Assembly (NCBI RefSeq): GCF_900141865.1 | Contig: NZ_FQYW01000008.1 | Span: forward strand, 62,001-126,000 | Origin: Anaerovibrio lipolyticus DSM 3074 | Lineage (GTDB): Bacteria; Bacillota; Negativicutes; Selenomonadales; Selenomonadaceae | Direction of reading: 5' to 3' | DNA length: 64,000 nucleotides | In this document: one piece after another, positions 51,383 through 60,074 of the stretch | Position numbering within the stretch: the first letter of the stretch is position 1 | Layout: each line of letters opens with the position of its first letter | The notes under the pieces: model-generated | What the model was told of the DNA's origin: nothing | The model's database searches: none | Seen by the model: the letters and a program-made list of their open reading frames with translations, nothing else | Position numbers and translations under genes: made by a program

Positions 51383-52777
51383 ATGGAATCAAGAAAATCC
51401 TTTGGTGGATCCTTTGGTTTTGTTCTGGCTGCCGCCGGATCTGCTGTAGGCCTTGGAAATATCTGGAGATTCCCTTATCTTGCTGCCAAGGACGGTGGCG
51501 GACTGTTCCTGCTTATTTATCTTATTTTGCTGCTGACCTTCGGTTTTGCGTTGCTGACCACAGAAATTGCCATTGGTCGAAAGACAAAGCAGGGTCCTCT
51601 CACAGCATACTCCCGTATCTGCAAGAAATGGCGCTGGCTTGGTCTTTTAGCCTGCTTAATTCCAGCCATCATCATGCCTTACTACAGTGCTATTGGAGGC
51701 TGGGTAATCAAATATTTCCTGGCGTTTACCACCGGAAGCTACGTGGAAGCAGCTCAGGATGGTTATTTTGTAGGCTTTATTACTGCCCAGCATGAGCCAC
51801 TGGTTTATATGTTCCTGTTTTTGATGGCTTGTACAGCAATTATTCTTTTAGGCGTAAACAAGGGTATTGAGGCATCCTCAAAGATTATTATGCCAGCCTT
51901 GATTATACTTATTATCGCCATCGCTATTTATTCTCTGGCCATCACCCATACTGATGCCAATGGTGTTACCAGAAGCGGTATGGATGGTCTGCTGATTTAT
52001 CTTATTCCAAACTTTGAGGGTCTTACCTTCAGCCATTTTATGAGTGTATTGGTGGATGCCATGGGCCAGCTGTTCTTCTCCCTGTCTGTTGCAATGGGTA
52101 TTATGGTTGCCTACGGCTCCTACGTTAGTGATAAGGCTGATGCCGTCGCTTCCGTAAACCGCATTGAGTTCTTTGATACCCTGGTATCCTTCCTTGCAGG
52201 TATGTTGATTATCCCTGCTGTATTTACCTTCATGGGCAGCGAGGGCTTATCTGCTTCCGGCCCGGGCCTCATGTTCATATCCCTGCCAAAGGTTTTTGAA
52301 AGCATGGGCACCGCCGGTATTATCGTGGGCATTATGTTCTTCCTGATGGTTCTTTTCGCAGCGGTAACCTCTGCTGTGTCAATTATGGAAGCAGTTGTAT
52401 CCAGCTTTATGGACTACTTCCACATTACCCGTGTAAAGGCTGCTCTTGCTGAGTTTGCAATTGCACTGGTATTTGGTACTATCGTATGTCTTGGCTACAA
52501 TGTATTCTACTTTGAGCTTCCATTGCCAACCGGCAGCACCGGCCAGGTCCTGGATGTAATGGATTACATTTCCAACAGTATCTTCATGCCAATCATTTCC
52601 ATCGGTACCTGTATCATGATTGGCTGGGTTGTTGGTCCACAGGTTATTATTGACGAAATGGAAAAGAATGGCGAAACCTTTAGCCGTAAGTACATCTACA
52701 TTGCAATGATTAAGTTCATTGCTCCTGTACTGCTGTTCATCCTGTTCCTGAAATCCTCCGGCATGATCAGCTTCTAA
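51383..52777 (+). CDS. Sodium-dependent NSS-family transporter
   Basis: A 464-residue LeuT-fold Na+ symporter with about 12 helices. Helix 1 reads VLAAAGSAVGLGNIWRFPYLAAKDGGG and helix 6 has DAMGQLFFSLSVAMGIMVAYGSY. ATG 51383 follows AAAGAGG; the frame runs back to 51263 but without a site. A promoter is likely at TATAAT 51341-51346 with TTTCCT 17 nt upstream. It differs in helix-1 residues from the paralogue at 39289, so it probably carries a different amino acid. Confidence 0.9.
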   Translation: MESRKSFGGSFGFVLAAAGSAVGLGNIWRFPYLAAKDGGGLFLLIYLILLLTFGFALLTTEIAIGRKTKQGPLTAYSRICKKWRWLGLLACLIPAIIMPYYSAIGGWVIKYFLAFTTGSYVEAAQDGYFVGFITAQHEPLVYMFLFLMACTAIILLGVNKGIEASSKIIMPALIILIIAIAIYSLAITHTDANGVTRSGMDGLLIYLIPNFEGLTFSHFMSVLVDAMGQLFFSLSVAMGIMVAYGSYVSDKADAVASVNRIEFFDTLVSFLAGMLIIPAVFTFMGSEGLSASGPGLMFISLPKVFESMGTAGIIVGIMFFLMVLFAAVTSAVSIMEAVVSSFMDYFHITRVKAALAEFAIALVFGTIVCLGYNVFYFELPLPTGSTGQVLDVMDYISNSIFMPIISIGTCIMIGWVVGPQVIIDEMEKNGETFSRKYIYIAMIKFIAPVLLFILFLKSSGMISF

Positions 52778-52803
52778 ACTAAATCTAAAAAGTAGCGTAA
52801 CTT

Positions 52804-52840
52804 AAAACACCGTCTGTCATTACTGGCAGGCGGTGTTTTT
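52804..52840. terminator. Bidirectional terminator
   Basis: AAAACACCG (52804-52812) and CGGTGTTTT (52831-52839) with inner CTG/CAG, between the transporter and the convergent phosphorelay operon. Confidence 0.85.
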
Positions 52841-52860
52841 GCATTCATAGCATAAGCTCG

Positions 52861-54876
52861 TTATTTTTCTTCCTTCAAAATTTCCGATACCTTCTCAAAA
52901 TCAAAATTATCTATGGCCTGGGACAAGTCCGTCATTTTTCCCTGCTGAGGTTCCGTCAATTGGTAGTTTCCCAACTCCGCCAGCACCTCTTCAATGCCAA
53001 AGCTGTCACAGGCAGCAGCACATTCCCGTAATTTGGCATAGGCCTCAGTCAACTTTTCATCACTTATGGCAGGCTTGCCAGTATCCCCAGCATCTTCCTT
53101 GGAAGCAGTAGGCTCCAATAAAGGACGAAGCTGCTGTCCCAGAGCCTTGCAACGCTCCAAAAGGCCCCCCACTTCATTTTCCACCTTTTCCTTGTCTCCG
53201 GCCTTGCCGGCATTTTCCAGTGCCAGGGCCAGCTCGCCGATACTTTCTGCCCCGATAATACGGGAGGTACTCTTTAGGGCATGAATTTTTATGGTAGCAT
53301 TTTCCAGATCATCAGCCTTCAAAAATTCGGTGATTTCCTCAATGTATTTACCTACACTGGAGGCATAAACCTTCAAGGCCTCCAAATAGGATTCCTCATC
53401 GCCATTATTTTTAATACCATTTTCCATATTTACCTCTGGCAATTCAGAGATAAAATGAGGCAGAACTGAATCATTCTCCGGAACAGGGATAGAAGGCATA
53501 ACTGTATCCCCTATAGGTTCCCAGTGTACTACCATCTGTTCAAGGACAAAATAGAAGTTTGACCCCAGCTTATAGACGCTCTCCACCTCCAAATTGGAAC
53601 CCATCAGCTCCAGCAACCGCTGGGTAATGGTTACCCCTAAGCCCGTGCCCCCCACAGTGGAGCTTCTGCCCTCTTCAATCCGTTCAAATTCCACAAAGAG
53701 CCTGGATTTGTCCTCATCCTTTATTCCCTGGCCCGTATCCTTTACCGACACATGCAGTCCCACATGCCGTTCATCCAGCTTCTCGCTGGCTACAGTCAGT
53801 ATTATCCGGCCCTTGATTGTGTATTTCACCGCATTGGTCAGGAGATTGAGTATAATCTGTTTAACACGAAGGCCATCACCATAAAGATCCTTTGGGGTAT
53901 TGGCATCAATATCCAAAATAAAGGAAAGTCCCTTGTCCTCAGCCTGAGGCTTTATGGTCTGCACCAAATCATTGATTAATTCAAGAAGATTATATTTCTT
54001 GGACACAATTTCCATTTTCCCGGCCTCAATAATGGAAAAGTCCAGAATATCATTTATCATCCCCAGCAAATCAACACTGGCATCCCGAATGCTTTCCGAA
54101 TACCGCACAATCTGGGGCTCACTGGTTTCCGACAAAATCATATCATTTATGCCTAAAACCGCATCTATTGGGGCCCGAAGCTCATTGGAAATGGTGGACA
54201 AAAATGCTGTCTTGGCCTTGCTGGCCGCCACCACTCTGTTGGAAACATCAATAAGCGCATCCCGCTGCTGTCTTTCCTCGGAAATATCCTCCAAAATCCA
54301 AAGAAAGGTGGCCACTTTTCCCGCCTGCGTCTGCTGACAGCGGACAACACGGGCCCGAAGCCACTTGCCTTCCTTAGTTAAAAAGGTTGTGGTAGCTGCC
54401 ACCCGGTATTCCAAAAGAACCCCCAAAATGGAAAAATCCACAAATTCCTTCATTTGTAATTTAAAGTGTTCTTCCACCTCATTATTTACATAATCGTAGA
54501 AATGCTGCTGGGCCTCAGTGCCGTCAGCATCCTTTAATTCCCCTTCATCATCCTCCCGGTCAATGACAGATCTGATAGTGTTGTTGATAATATCCACTTC
54601 TTTGAATTCATAGTAAATCTGCGCCGCTGCAGCCATACGCTCATTAAGGTTGCGGGACTTCATTTCATTGGCTCTATATTTGTCCAGTATTTTTAACAAT
54701 ATGAAAAATATAGCCATTATTATTACAAAACACAGGCCAAGGTTAAGGACAATCACCTTAATATTATCCGTAAGCATGACATTTAAGCTCCATACGGAAA
54801 TCAAGGCAACCAGCACAACACAAATTATTACCCCGGTAAATGCTGTTCTGTTATTATCCATGAAATGCATAGCCAT
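52861..54876 (-). CDS. Pseudo-histidine kinase with HPt domain
   Basis: A 671-residue membrane protein. Two helices lie at about 13-35 and 40-63, then a PAS-like region (about 80-205), a HisKA-like dimerization domain (about 218-285), a HATPase (about 335-450) and an HPt domain (about 495-590), then a helical tail. The phospho-acceptor segment reads STISNELRAPID with Asn231 where the paired kinase has SHEIRTPIN, so it cannot autophosphorylate there. The ATP site looks intact (NLLTNAVKYT, DTGQGI, GGTGLGV). The HPt His532 is present (IHALKSTSRIIGA). It lies 16 nt after its paralogue and is last in the operon. Confidence 0.88.
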   Translation of the reverse strand: MAMHFMDNNRTAFTGVIICVVLVALISVWSLNVMLTDNIKVIVLNLGLCFVIIMAIFFILLKILDKYRANEMKSRNLNERMAAAAQIYYEFKEVDIINNTIRSVIDREDDEGELKDADGTEAQQHFYDYVNNEVEEHFKLQMKEFVDFSILGVLLEYRVAATTTFLTKEGKWLRARVVRCQQTQAGKVATFLWILEDISEERQQRDALIDVSNRVVAASKAKTAFLSTISNELRAPIDAVLGINDMILSETSEPQIVRYSESIRDASVDLLGMINDILDFSIIEAGKMEIVSKKYNLLELINDLVQTIKPQAEDKGLSFILDIDANTPKDLYGDGLRVKQIILNLLTNAVKYTIKGRIILTVASEKLDERHVGLHVSVKDTGQGIKDEDKSRLFVEFERIEEGRSSTVGGTGLGVTITQRLLELMGSNLEVESVYKLGSNFYFVLEQMVVHWEPIGDTVMPSIPVPENDSVLPHFISELPEVNMENGIKNNGDEESYLEALKVYASSVGKYIEEITEFLKADDLENATIKIHALKSTSRIIGAESIGELALALENAGKAGDKEKVENEVGGLLERCKALGQQLRPLLEPTASKEDAGDTGKPAISDEKLTEAYAKLRECAAACDSFGIEEVLAELGNYQLTEPQQGKMTDLSQAIDNFDFEKVSEILKEEK

Positions 54877-54892
54877 CCCCGTCCCTTCTGCC

Positions 54893-56608
54893 TCAAATTC
54901 TCATTTGATGAACCTTTTCAGGTGGGAGGAATTTCATCACCATTTGCTCCAGCTTAATAAAGTCTATAGGCTTGGTCAAATAATCGTCAAAGCCTTCATT
55001 TTTATACAGCTCCCAGGCTCCGGATACAGCATTGGCAGTGAAGCAAACCACTGGAGTGCCCGTATTAATCGCCGATTTCTGAGCCTTAATCTCATGAAGG
55101 GTTTCAATACCGTTCTTCCCCGGCATCATATGGTCGAGGAAAATCAAATCGTACTTTTTCTTATCCGTCAAGGTCAGGGCTTCGTCACCGCTTTCAGCCG
55201 CATCAATCTTCACCTTTGTTTTCTTCAGCAGATTCTTGAATACCACCAGATTCATGGCCGTATCATCCACCACCAGCACCTCTGCCTCAGGGGCTGTAAA
55301 CTGCTCGTGATACTGATGAGCGGAGGATGTAGGGGCAACAAGGACTTCATCCATATTCCCCAATGGCTCCCAATCCACTACCTCCTGCTCCAAAGTAAAG
55401 TAGAATCGGGACCCCACCCCGTAAATACTGCCTACTTCCAGCTTTGACCCCATCATAGTCAGCAGGCGGGTGGTAATGGAGAGCCCCAGTCCAGTGCCCT
55501 CGATATGACGGTTTTTCTCCTCGCCAATTCGATCAAACTTGGAAAACAGCTTGTCCATGTCTTCCTTCTTAATGCCGCTGCCCGTGTCCTTAACAGCCAC
55601 ATTAAGCAGTACATGGCTGTCATCGCCCTTTTCAAAATCAATGCTGAAAACAACGCTGCCCTCCTTGGTGTATTTCACCGCATTGGTAAGCAAATTAGTA
55701 ATAATCTGCTTAAGGCGGATGTCATCTCCCCTCAGGTGCTTCGGAGTCTCCGGGTCAATTTCCAAAGAAAACTCCAGTCCCTTTCCTTCGGCACGATAGG
55801 AAATCATATGCACCAAATCGTTTATTACCATGGACAAATCATATTCTGCCGTGATGATTTCCATTTTTCCTGCTTCAATCTTGGAAAAATCAAGAATATC
55901 ATTCACAAGGGCCAACAGGGTGTGGCCTGCAGCATCAATATTTTCCGCATAGGAAAGAATAGGACTGTCCTGACCGCATTCCCGCAAAATCATTTCATTC
56001 ATGCCCAGCATGGCGTTAATTGGCGTTCTTATCTCATGGGACATGTTAGACAAAAATGCTGACTTGGCCTCACTTGCCGCCATTGCCCGATCGGAAATAT
56101 CCCGCAGAGCCTCTCTGGCTTTTCTTTCCTCGTCAATTTCCTCCACCAGCCACAAAACTCTGGAAACCTTCCCCAATGAAGTACGCTGGGAAACGATGAA
56201 TCTGCAGCGGCACCAAATACCTTCATTGTTTAAAAACTCCATAGTGATAGCATTGCGATCCCCTAAACGTTCAGCCAAGGTGGAAAAATTTAAAAAATCC
56301 ATTACCTGATTTTCCCAGGAAGGGTCAAGATGCTCCTTCATGCGAAAAATCAAGGCCGCCTGGGCACCACTATGCTCAGTTACCTTCGTGTCACTGGCAT
56401 TTTCTTCATCCACTTCAATATCAATGTAGGTATCGTTGATAATATCAAATTCCTGCACGAAAACATACAGCTTGGTGGTGGCACTAAGCTGATGATATAG
56501 CTGTCTTGATACCTGATCCTTGCGTTTACTATGCCTTATAGCCACATAGGATACAGCAATAATAGCCGCAATAACCAGCACACACGCCACAATGGTCAAA
56601 TATGGCAT
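54893..56608 (-). CDS. Hybrid sensor histidine kinase (HisKA-HATPase-REC)
   Basis: A 571-residue membrane kinase. One N-terminal helix (about 4-25), a PAS-like region (about 45-165), HisKA with phospho-His191 (MSHEIRTPINAMLG), HATPase (NLLTNAVKYT, DTGSGI, EGTGLGL) and a C-terminal receiver with Asp492 (IFLDHMMPGKNG). No HPt; that domain is on the next gene. Residues 100-250 align closely with the pseudokinase downstream, indicating duplication. ATG 56608 follows GGGGTG by 7 nt; GTG 56626 overlaps the stop of the upstream gene and is an alternative. Confidence 0.9.
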   Translation of the reverse strand: MPYLTIVACVLVIAAIIAVSYVAIRHSKRKDQVSRQLYHQLSATTKLYVFVQEFDIINDTYIDIEVDEENASDTKVTEHSGAQAALIFRMKEHLDPSWENQVMDFLNFSTLAERLGDRNAITMEFLNNEGIWCRCRFIVSQRTSLGKVSRVLWLVEEIDEERKAREALRDISDRAMAASEAKSAFLSNMSHEIRTPINAMLGMNEMILRECGQDSPILSYAENIDAAGHTLLALVNDILDFSKIEAGKMEIITAEYDLSMVINDLVHMISYRAEGKGLEFSLEIDPETPKHLRGDDIRLKQIITNLLTNAVKYTKEGSVVFSIDFEKGDDSHVLLNVAVKDTGSGIKKEDMDKLFSKFDRIGEEKNRHIEGTGLGLSITTRLLTMMGSKLEVGSIYGVGSRFYFTLEQEVVDWEPLGNMDEVLVAPTSSAHQYHEQFTAPEAEVLVVDDTAMNLVVFKNLLKKTKVKIDAAESGDEALTLTDKKKYDLIFLDHMMPGKNGIETLHEIKAQKSAINTGTPVVCFTANAVSGAWELYKNEGFDDYLTKPIDFIKLEQMVMKFLPPEKVHQMRI

Positions 56609-56622
56609 AATATCACCCCATA

Positions 56623-57411
56623 TCACGCCTGAGAAGGATTAGCCCTTAATACGTCGTCAATTTTATTTACCAAAGCCTCTTTGGTTGCCGACTTCAAAAT
56701 ATAGCCCTGAGGCTTAAGAGCAAGCACCTGATTAATGGATTCCTTGTTATCTATTCCGGTAAGGAAGGCCACTGGAATTTTTTTGGTTTCCTCATTGGAG
56801 CGCAATGCCTTTAGGACCTCCGGTCCCGGCATCTCCGGCATATTATAATCAAGCAGCACAAGATCCACTTTATTTTGCTGTAAAAACGTAATCGCCTGTT
56901 TCCCCGAGGTTACAACACTCACCTGAAAGATTCCCATCAAATGGCTGCGAATCATCTTGCAAAACGCCGGGTCATCATCCACCACCAATATCTTTTCCTT
57001 TACATTTTTTTGTTCTTCAAAGGCATCTACGACCTTTTCAAATTTATCCATATTAACCGGCTTATCAAACCATGGATAAAAGCCCAGCTCAGGCAGGAAT
57101 TCCACCACATCATGATGAAAGCTTACCTCACCGACAATAATAATTTTACGCCTCTTTGCCCGCAGGTTTTTAATGATATTTACCAATTCCTCCTGTTTAC
57201 GTTCGCTGAACAGCACGCCTTCCCCCAAATGGAGCACAAACACCGACGAGTCATTTATATACTGATACATATTCCAAGAGCCGGCTACTGCCGAATTTAC
57301 AGTATAGCCCATATTCTCCAAGCCTTGGATAATTGCCTGCACAGTGATGGTTTGCCCAAAATCAAATAATACTATTTCCTTTTTAACTGCAGGTTGTACT
57401 TTTTTCATCAT
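56623..57411 (-). CDS. Tandem receiver response regulator without output domain
   Basis: A 262-residue cytoplasmic protein with two receiver folds. The first (about 11-130) lacks the acidic pocket and phospho-Asp; the corresponding strand reads VFVLHLGEG, so it is a pseudo-receiver. The second (about 139-255) is complete: VVDDD, Asp188 in LLDYNMPEM, FLTG and ILKSA with Lys. No DNA-binding or enzymatic output. ATG 57411 follows GGAGG by 6 nt; the frame to 57441 lies upstream of that site. It is the first gene of the operon and the likely terminal phosphate acceptor. Confidence 0.88.
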   Translation of the reverse strand: MMKKVQPAVKKEIVLFDFGQTITVQAIIQGLENMGYTVNSAVAGSWNMYQYINDSSVFVLHLGEGVLFSERKQEELVNIIKNLRAKRRKIIIVGEVSFHHDVVEFLPELGFYPWFDKPVNMDKFEKVVDAFEEQKNVKEKILVVDDDPAFCKMIRSHLMGIFQVSVVTSGKQAITFLQQNKVDLVLLDYNMPEMPGPEVLKALRSNEETKKIPVAFLTGIDNKESINQVLALKPQGYILKSATKEALVNKIDDVLRANPSQA

Positions 57412-57522
57412 ACTACACCTCCCCATGGGACACTGCACCACGGCCCCATATTATTCAGCTATTTTATGGTAATATTCCACGTTTGAGGTGTCATTCCTGC
57501 TTTACGAGAATAATTATGCCCA

Positions 57523-57561
57523 ACTAAAAAACTGCCCTCTGATAATAAAATCAGAGGACAG
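57523..57561 (-). terminator. Terminator of the alkylsulfatase gene
   Basis: On the minus strand CTG-x-CCTCTGAT and ATCAGAGG-x-CAG arms (57532-57543 and 57550-57561) are followed by TTTTTT. Confidence 0.85.
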
Positions 57562-57572
57562 CTTTATTACTT

Positions 57573-59555
57573 TTATGGCTCAATTATTGGGAAGAACGGT
57601 GTAAAGATAACTACCTTATCTGTCAGCTTTCCTAAAAGCTCCTTATTACCATCCTGATGGAATTTCTGTTGCATTTCCTTGTTCTTTGACAGAATAGTAA
57701 ACAGTCCTTCCTTTGGCATAGTCCAGGTTGCGTCAGCCTCAGGGGATTCGACTCCCTTCTGATAAACCAGAATACCGGATTTAACTGTAAGTAGATACTT
57801 TTCACCGGTATCTGTCAAATTCAGATTTGCTGTGAAATTCAGATCCTGAGCCTCATCGCTGTTAAGGCTGATGCCAATATAATCCAGCATAAGCTCAGAG
57901 CCCATCTTCTTACGAACATCCTCACCACCACCACTGTTAATAAATGGAACAGAACCATTTCTCAGCTCCTTAGCAGCACAAAGGTATGCATTACGCCAGG
58001 TTCCGGATTCAGCCTGATATGCCAGCTGATCCATGGCATCTGCACACAGATTACGGGCCTCCTGATTCTTAGGCTCAGCAAAGACAATCTGATTGGTAAC
58101 CTCTGCTACCCACTGGTACTTGCCTGCTTCATAATCCTTCTTTGCCCTTTCTAAAATGGCCTTACTGCCTCCCATGTATTCTACAGTCTTCTTGGCAGTA
58201 TCCACAGGTGGCAATTTATTGAGGTTTACAGGATTTGCATCATACCAGCCCATAAACTTTTCATATACAGCTTTGGAATTATGCGCCACAGTACCATAAT
58301 ACTGACGGGTATACCAAACCTTCTGCAGGGCATCCGGCAATTTAATCTTGTAGGCCACTTCATTTTGAGTCAAGCCCTGATTCATGTAGAACAAGGTCTG
58401 GTCGTTAATATACTTATAGGCCAATGCGGTATTGGTCATATATTCCTTGATAACCTTATTTCCCCAATGCGGCCAGTTATGGGCCTGGAAGGTTACTTCG
58501 GCATCCTTTCCATAACGGGACTGGGCCTCCATAATATAATATGCCCATTTATTGCCGTCTCTCACCTGTGCTCCGCGCAGGGTATAAAGATTATGAAGGG
58601 TTCCGGTGCAGTTCTCAGCCACCCAAAGGGCTTTTTTATCAGGGAACCATGTGTTCATCTCCGATGGTGCTTCAGTGCCAGGCGTCATCTGGAATTCCAT
58701 TGTCACACCATCAATAATACGTTTTTCACCAGTGGTGGTAATAATGTCTGTTGGTGAAATATAAGAAGTATGCCCTGTGGACTGTCCCATACCAATACCG
58801 ATGGAAAGGCGGCCCTTCTCTCCTGGCTCCAACAATACACCGTACTGATAAGCCGCACGACGGGCCATAGCAGGACCTGCATACACATTTTCTGAAACTA
58901 CGTTTTCCTCAAAGCCCTCCGGAGCAATGATAGAAATGCCATTATCCTTTATAAACTGTTCAGGATTCTCCATGTCCAGAATACCACGAACACCGCCATA
59001 ATGGTCAATATGAGAATGACTGTAAATTATAGCCTTAACGGGGAATACTCCCAGCTGCTCATCCACGAGCTGTTTAGCTGCCTTACTGCATTCCACTGAC
59101 ATCAATGGATCGAAGATAATCCATCCGGTGTTGCCCTTTACAAAGGTAATATTTGACATATCATAGCCACGAACCTGATAAATGTCATCAGTAACTTTGA
59201 AAAGTCCATAATAGTGATTCAGCTGGGCATTACGCCAAAGACTTGGATTGGCGGTATCCGGAGCCCTCTTATCGAGAAAAGCATAGGCTGCCTGGCTCCA
59301 TACCACCTTACCCTGGGCATTTTTTATTTCCAGCTTTTCAGGGGCAGCAATCAAGCCACGGGATGCGAATTCCCGTTCCTGCTCATCATTAAAATCCAGC
59401 TTGTTATAAACCTCATTGTTCGCTTGAATCGTATAGCTGGATGCTTCCTTTGGTCCCTCAGCTGCCTCACCTATAACTGATGTCATGAAGGTTCCCGAAA
59501 CAGCCAAGGCTACTGCCAAAGCTAAGGCACGACCATATTTTGCCCTTTTTTTCAT
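57573..59555 (-). CDS. Exported alkyl sulfatase (SdsA/YjcS-like)
   Basis: A 660-residue protein. It has a signal peptide (about 1-32), a metallo-beta-lactamase domain with di-zinc motif IIYSHSHIDHYGG, TPGTEAPSEMNTW and FQAHNWPHWGN, then the alkylsulfatase dimerization domain (about 380-520) and an SCP2-like C-terminal domain (about 535-655). The family cleaves sulfate esters of primary or secondary alkyl chains such as SDS. ATG 59555 follows GGGAG; the GTG-type start at 59573 lies before it. Export suggests action on environmental or envelope sulfate esters. It stands alone. Confidence 0.9.
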   Translation of the reverse strand: MKKRAKYGRALALAVALAVSGTFMTSVIGEAAEGPKEASSYTIQANNEVYNKLDFNDEQEREFASRGLIAAPEKLEIKNAQGKVVWSQAAYAFLDKRAPDTANPSLWRNAQLNHYYGLFKVTDDIYQVRGYDMSNITFVKGNTGWIIFDPLMSVECSKAAKQLVDEQLGVFPVKAIIYSHSHIDHYGGVRGILDMENPEQFIKDNGISIIAPEGFEENVVSENVYAGPAMARRAAYQYGVLLEPGEKGRLSIGIGMGQSTGHTSYISPTDIITTTGEKRIIDGVTMEFQMTPGTEAPSEMNTWFPDKKALWVAENCTGTLHNLYTLRGAQVRDGNKWAYYIMEAQSRYGKDAEVTFQAHNWPHWGNKVIKEYMTNTALAYKYINDQTLFYMNQGLTQNEVAYKIKLPDALQKVWYTRQYYGTVAHNSKAVYEKFMGWYDANPVNLNKLPPVDTAKKTVEYMGGSKAILERAKKDYEAGKYQWVAEVTNQIVFAEPKNQEARNLCADAMDQLAYQAESGTWRNAYLCAAKELRNGSVPFINSGGGEDVRKKMGSELMLDYIGISLNSDEAQDLNFTANLNLTDTGEKYLLTVKSGILVYQKGVESPEADATWTMPKEGLFTILSKNKEMQQKFHQDGNKELLGKLTDKVVIFTPFFPIIEP

Positions 59556-59659
59556 AGGCGCACTCCCTTTCACATTAATAATTTATTCTCCTATTCATCA
59601 CCACATATATGTGGAGTATATACGACAAATGCGCCTTTTTTTCCTGCCATACAAAAAAG

Positions 59660-59694
59660 TATACACAAAAAACTGCCGACCCTTCAGCCGACAG
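59660..59694 (-). terminator. Terminator of the small-protein gene
   Basis: On the minus strand the RNA arms CUGUCGGC and GUCGGCAG (59694-59687 and 59680-59673) pair with two G-U wobbles and are followed by TTTTTT. Confidence 0.7.
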
Positions 59695-59700
59695 CTTTAC

Positions 59701-59901
59701 TTACTCATCGTTTCCTGCTTCAAAAACATCTATACAATCATGATAATCACAGGCTGCTCCCTTTACGGACACGCGGTTACCATCCTCAAAAAAATGCTCC
59801 AGCCATACATAGAACATTTCTGTGGATCCAAATTCCCAGGATTTTGACTCCAGCCATTCACGAAGTCTGTGATTGCTGGTAAAGCTCTTTTCTATGCGCA
59901 T
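59701..59901 (-). CDS. Hypothetical small protein, 66 residues
   Basis: Not recognised. An acidic, aromatic-rich protein (EWLESKSWEFGSTEMFYVWLEHFFEDG) with two cysteines in ACDYHDC near the C-terminus. No signal or membrane segment. ATG 59901 is 8 nt after GGAGG, which supports a real gene; GTG 59910 and ATG 59907 lie too close to the site. A terminator follows. The neighbours give no functional hint. Confidence 0.6.
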   Translation of the reverse strand: MRIEKSFTSNHRLREWLESKSWEFGSTEMFYVWLEHFFEDGNRVSVKGAACDYHDCIDVFEAGNDE

Positions 59902-60074
59902 CCTCATCACCTCCAGATAAGTACTTTGTCTTTACTGCTTATGTTTTCTACCATTTTACCAAAAATCCTGCCTAAAATGCAAAAACTAATACCATTTCAC
60001 ATTATTTTCATCCTTGTGCTAAGGTTATTCACTTGCTAATATTAGTTTATCCAGTAGTGAAGGAGTCGCTATTT

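Noticed and set aside
52861-54876. Ordinary active histidine kinase
   Set aside because: The acceptor segment reads SNELRAPI, so the phosphorylated His is absent although the rest of the domain aligns well with its active paralogue.
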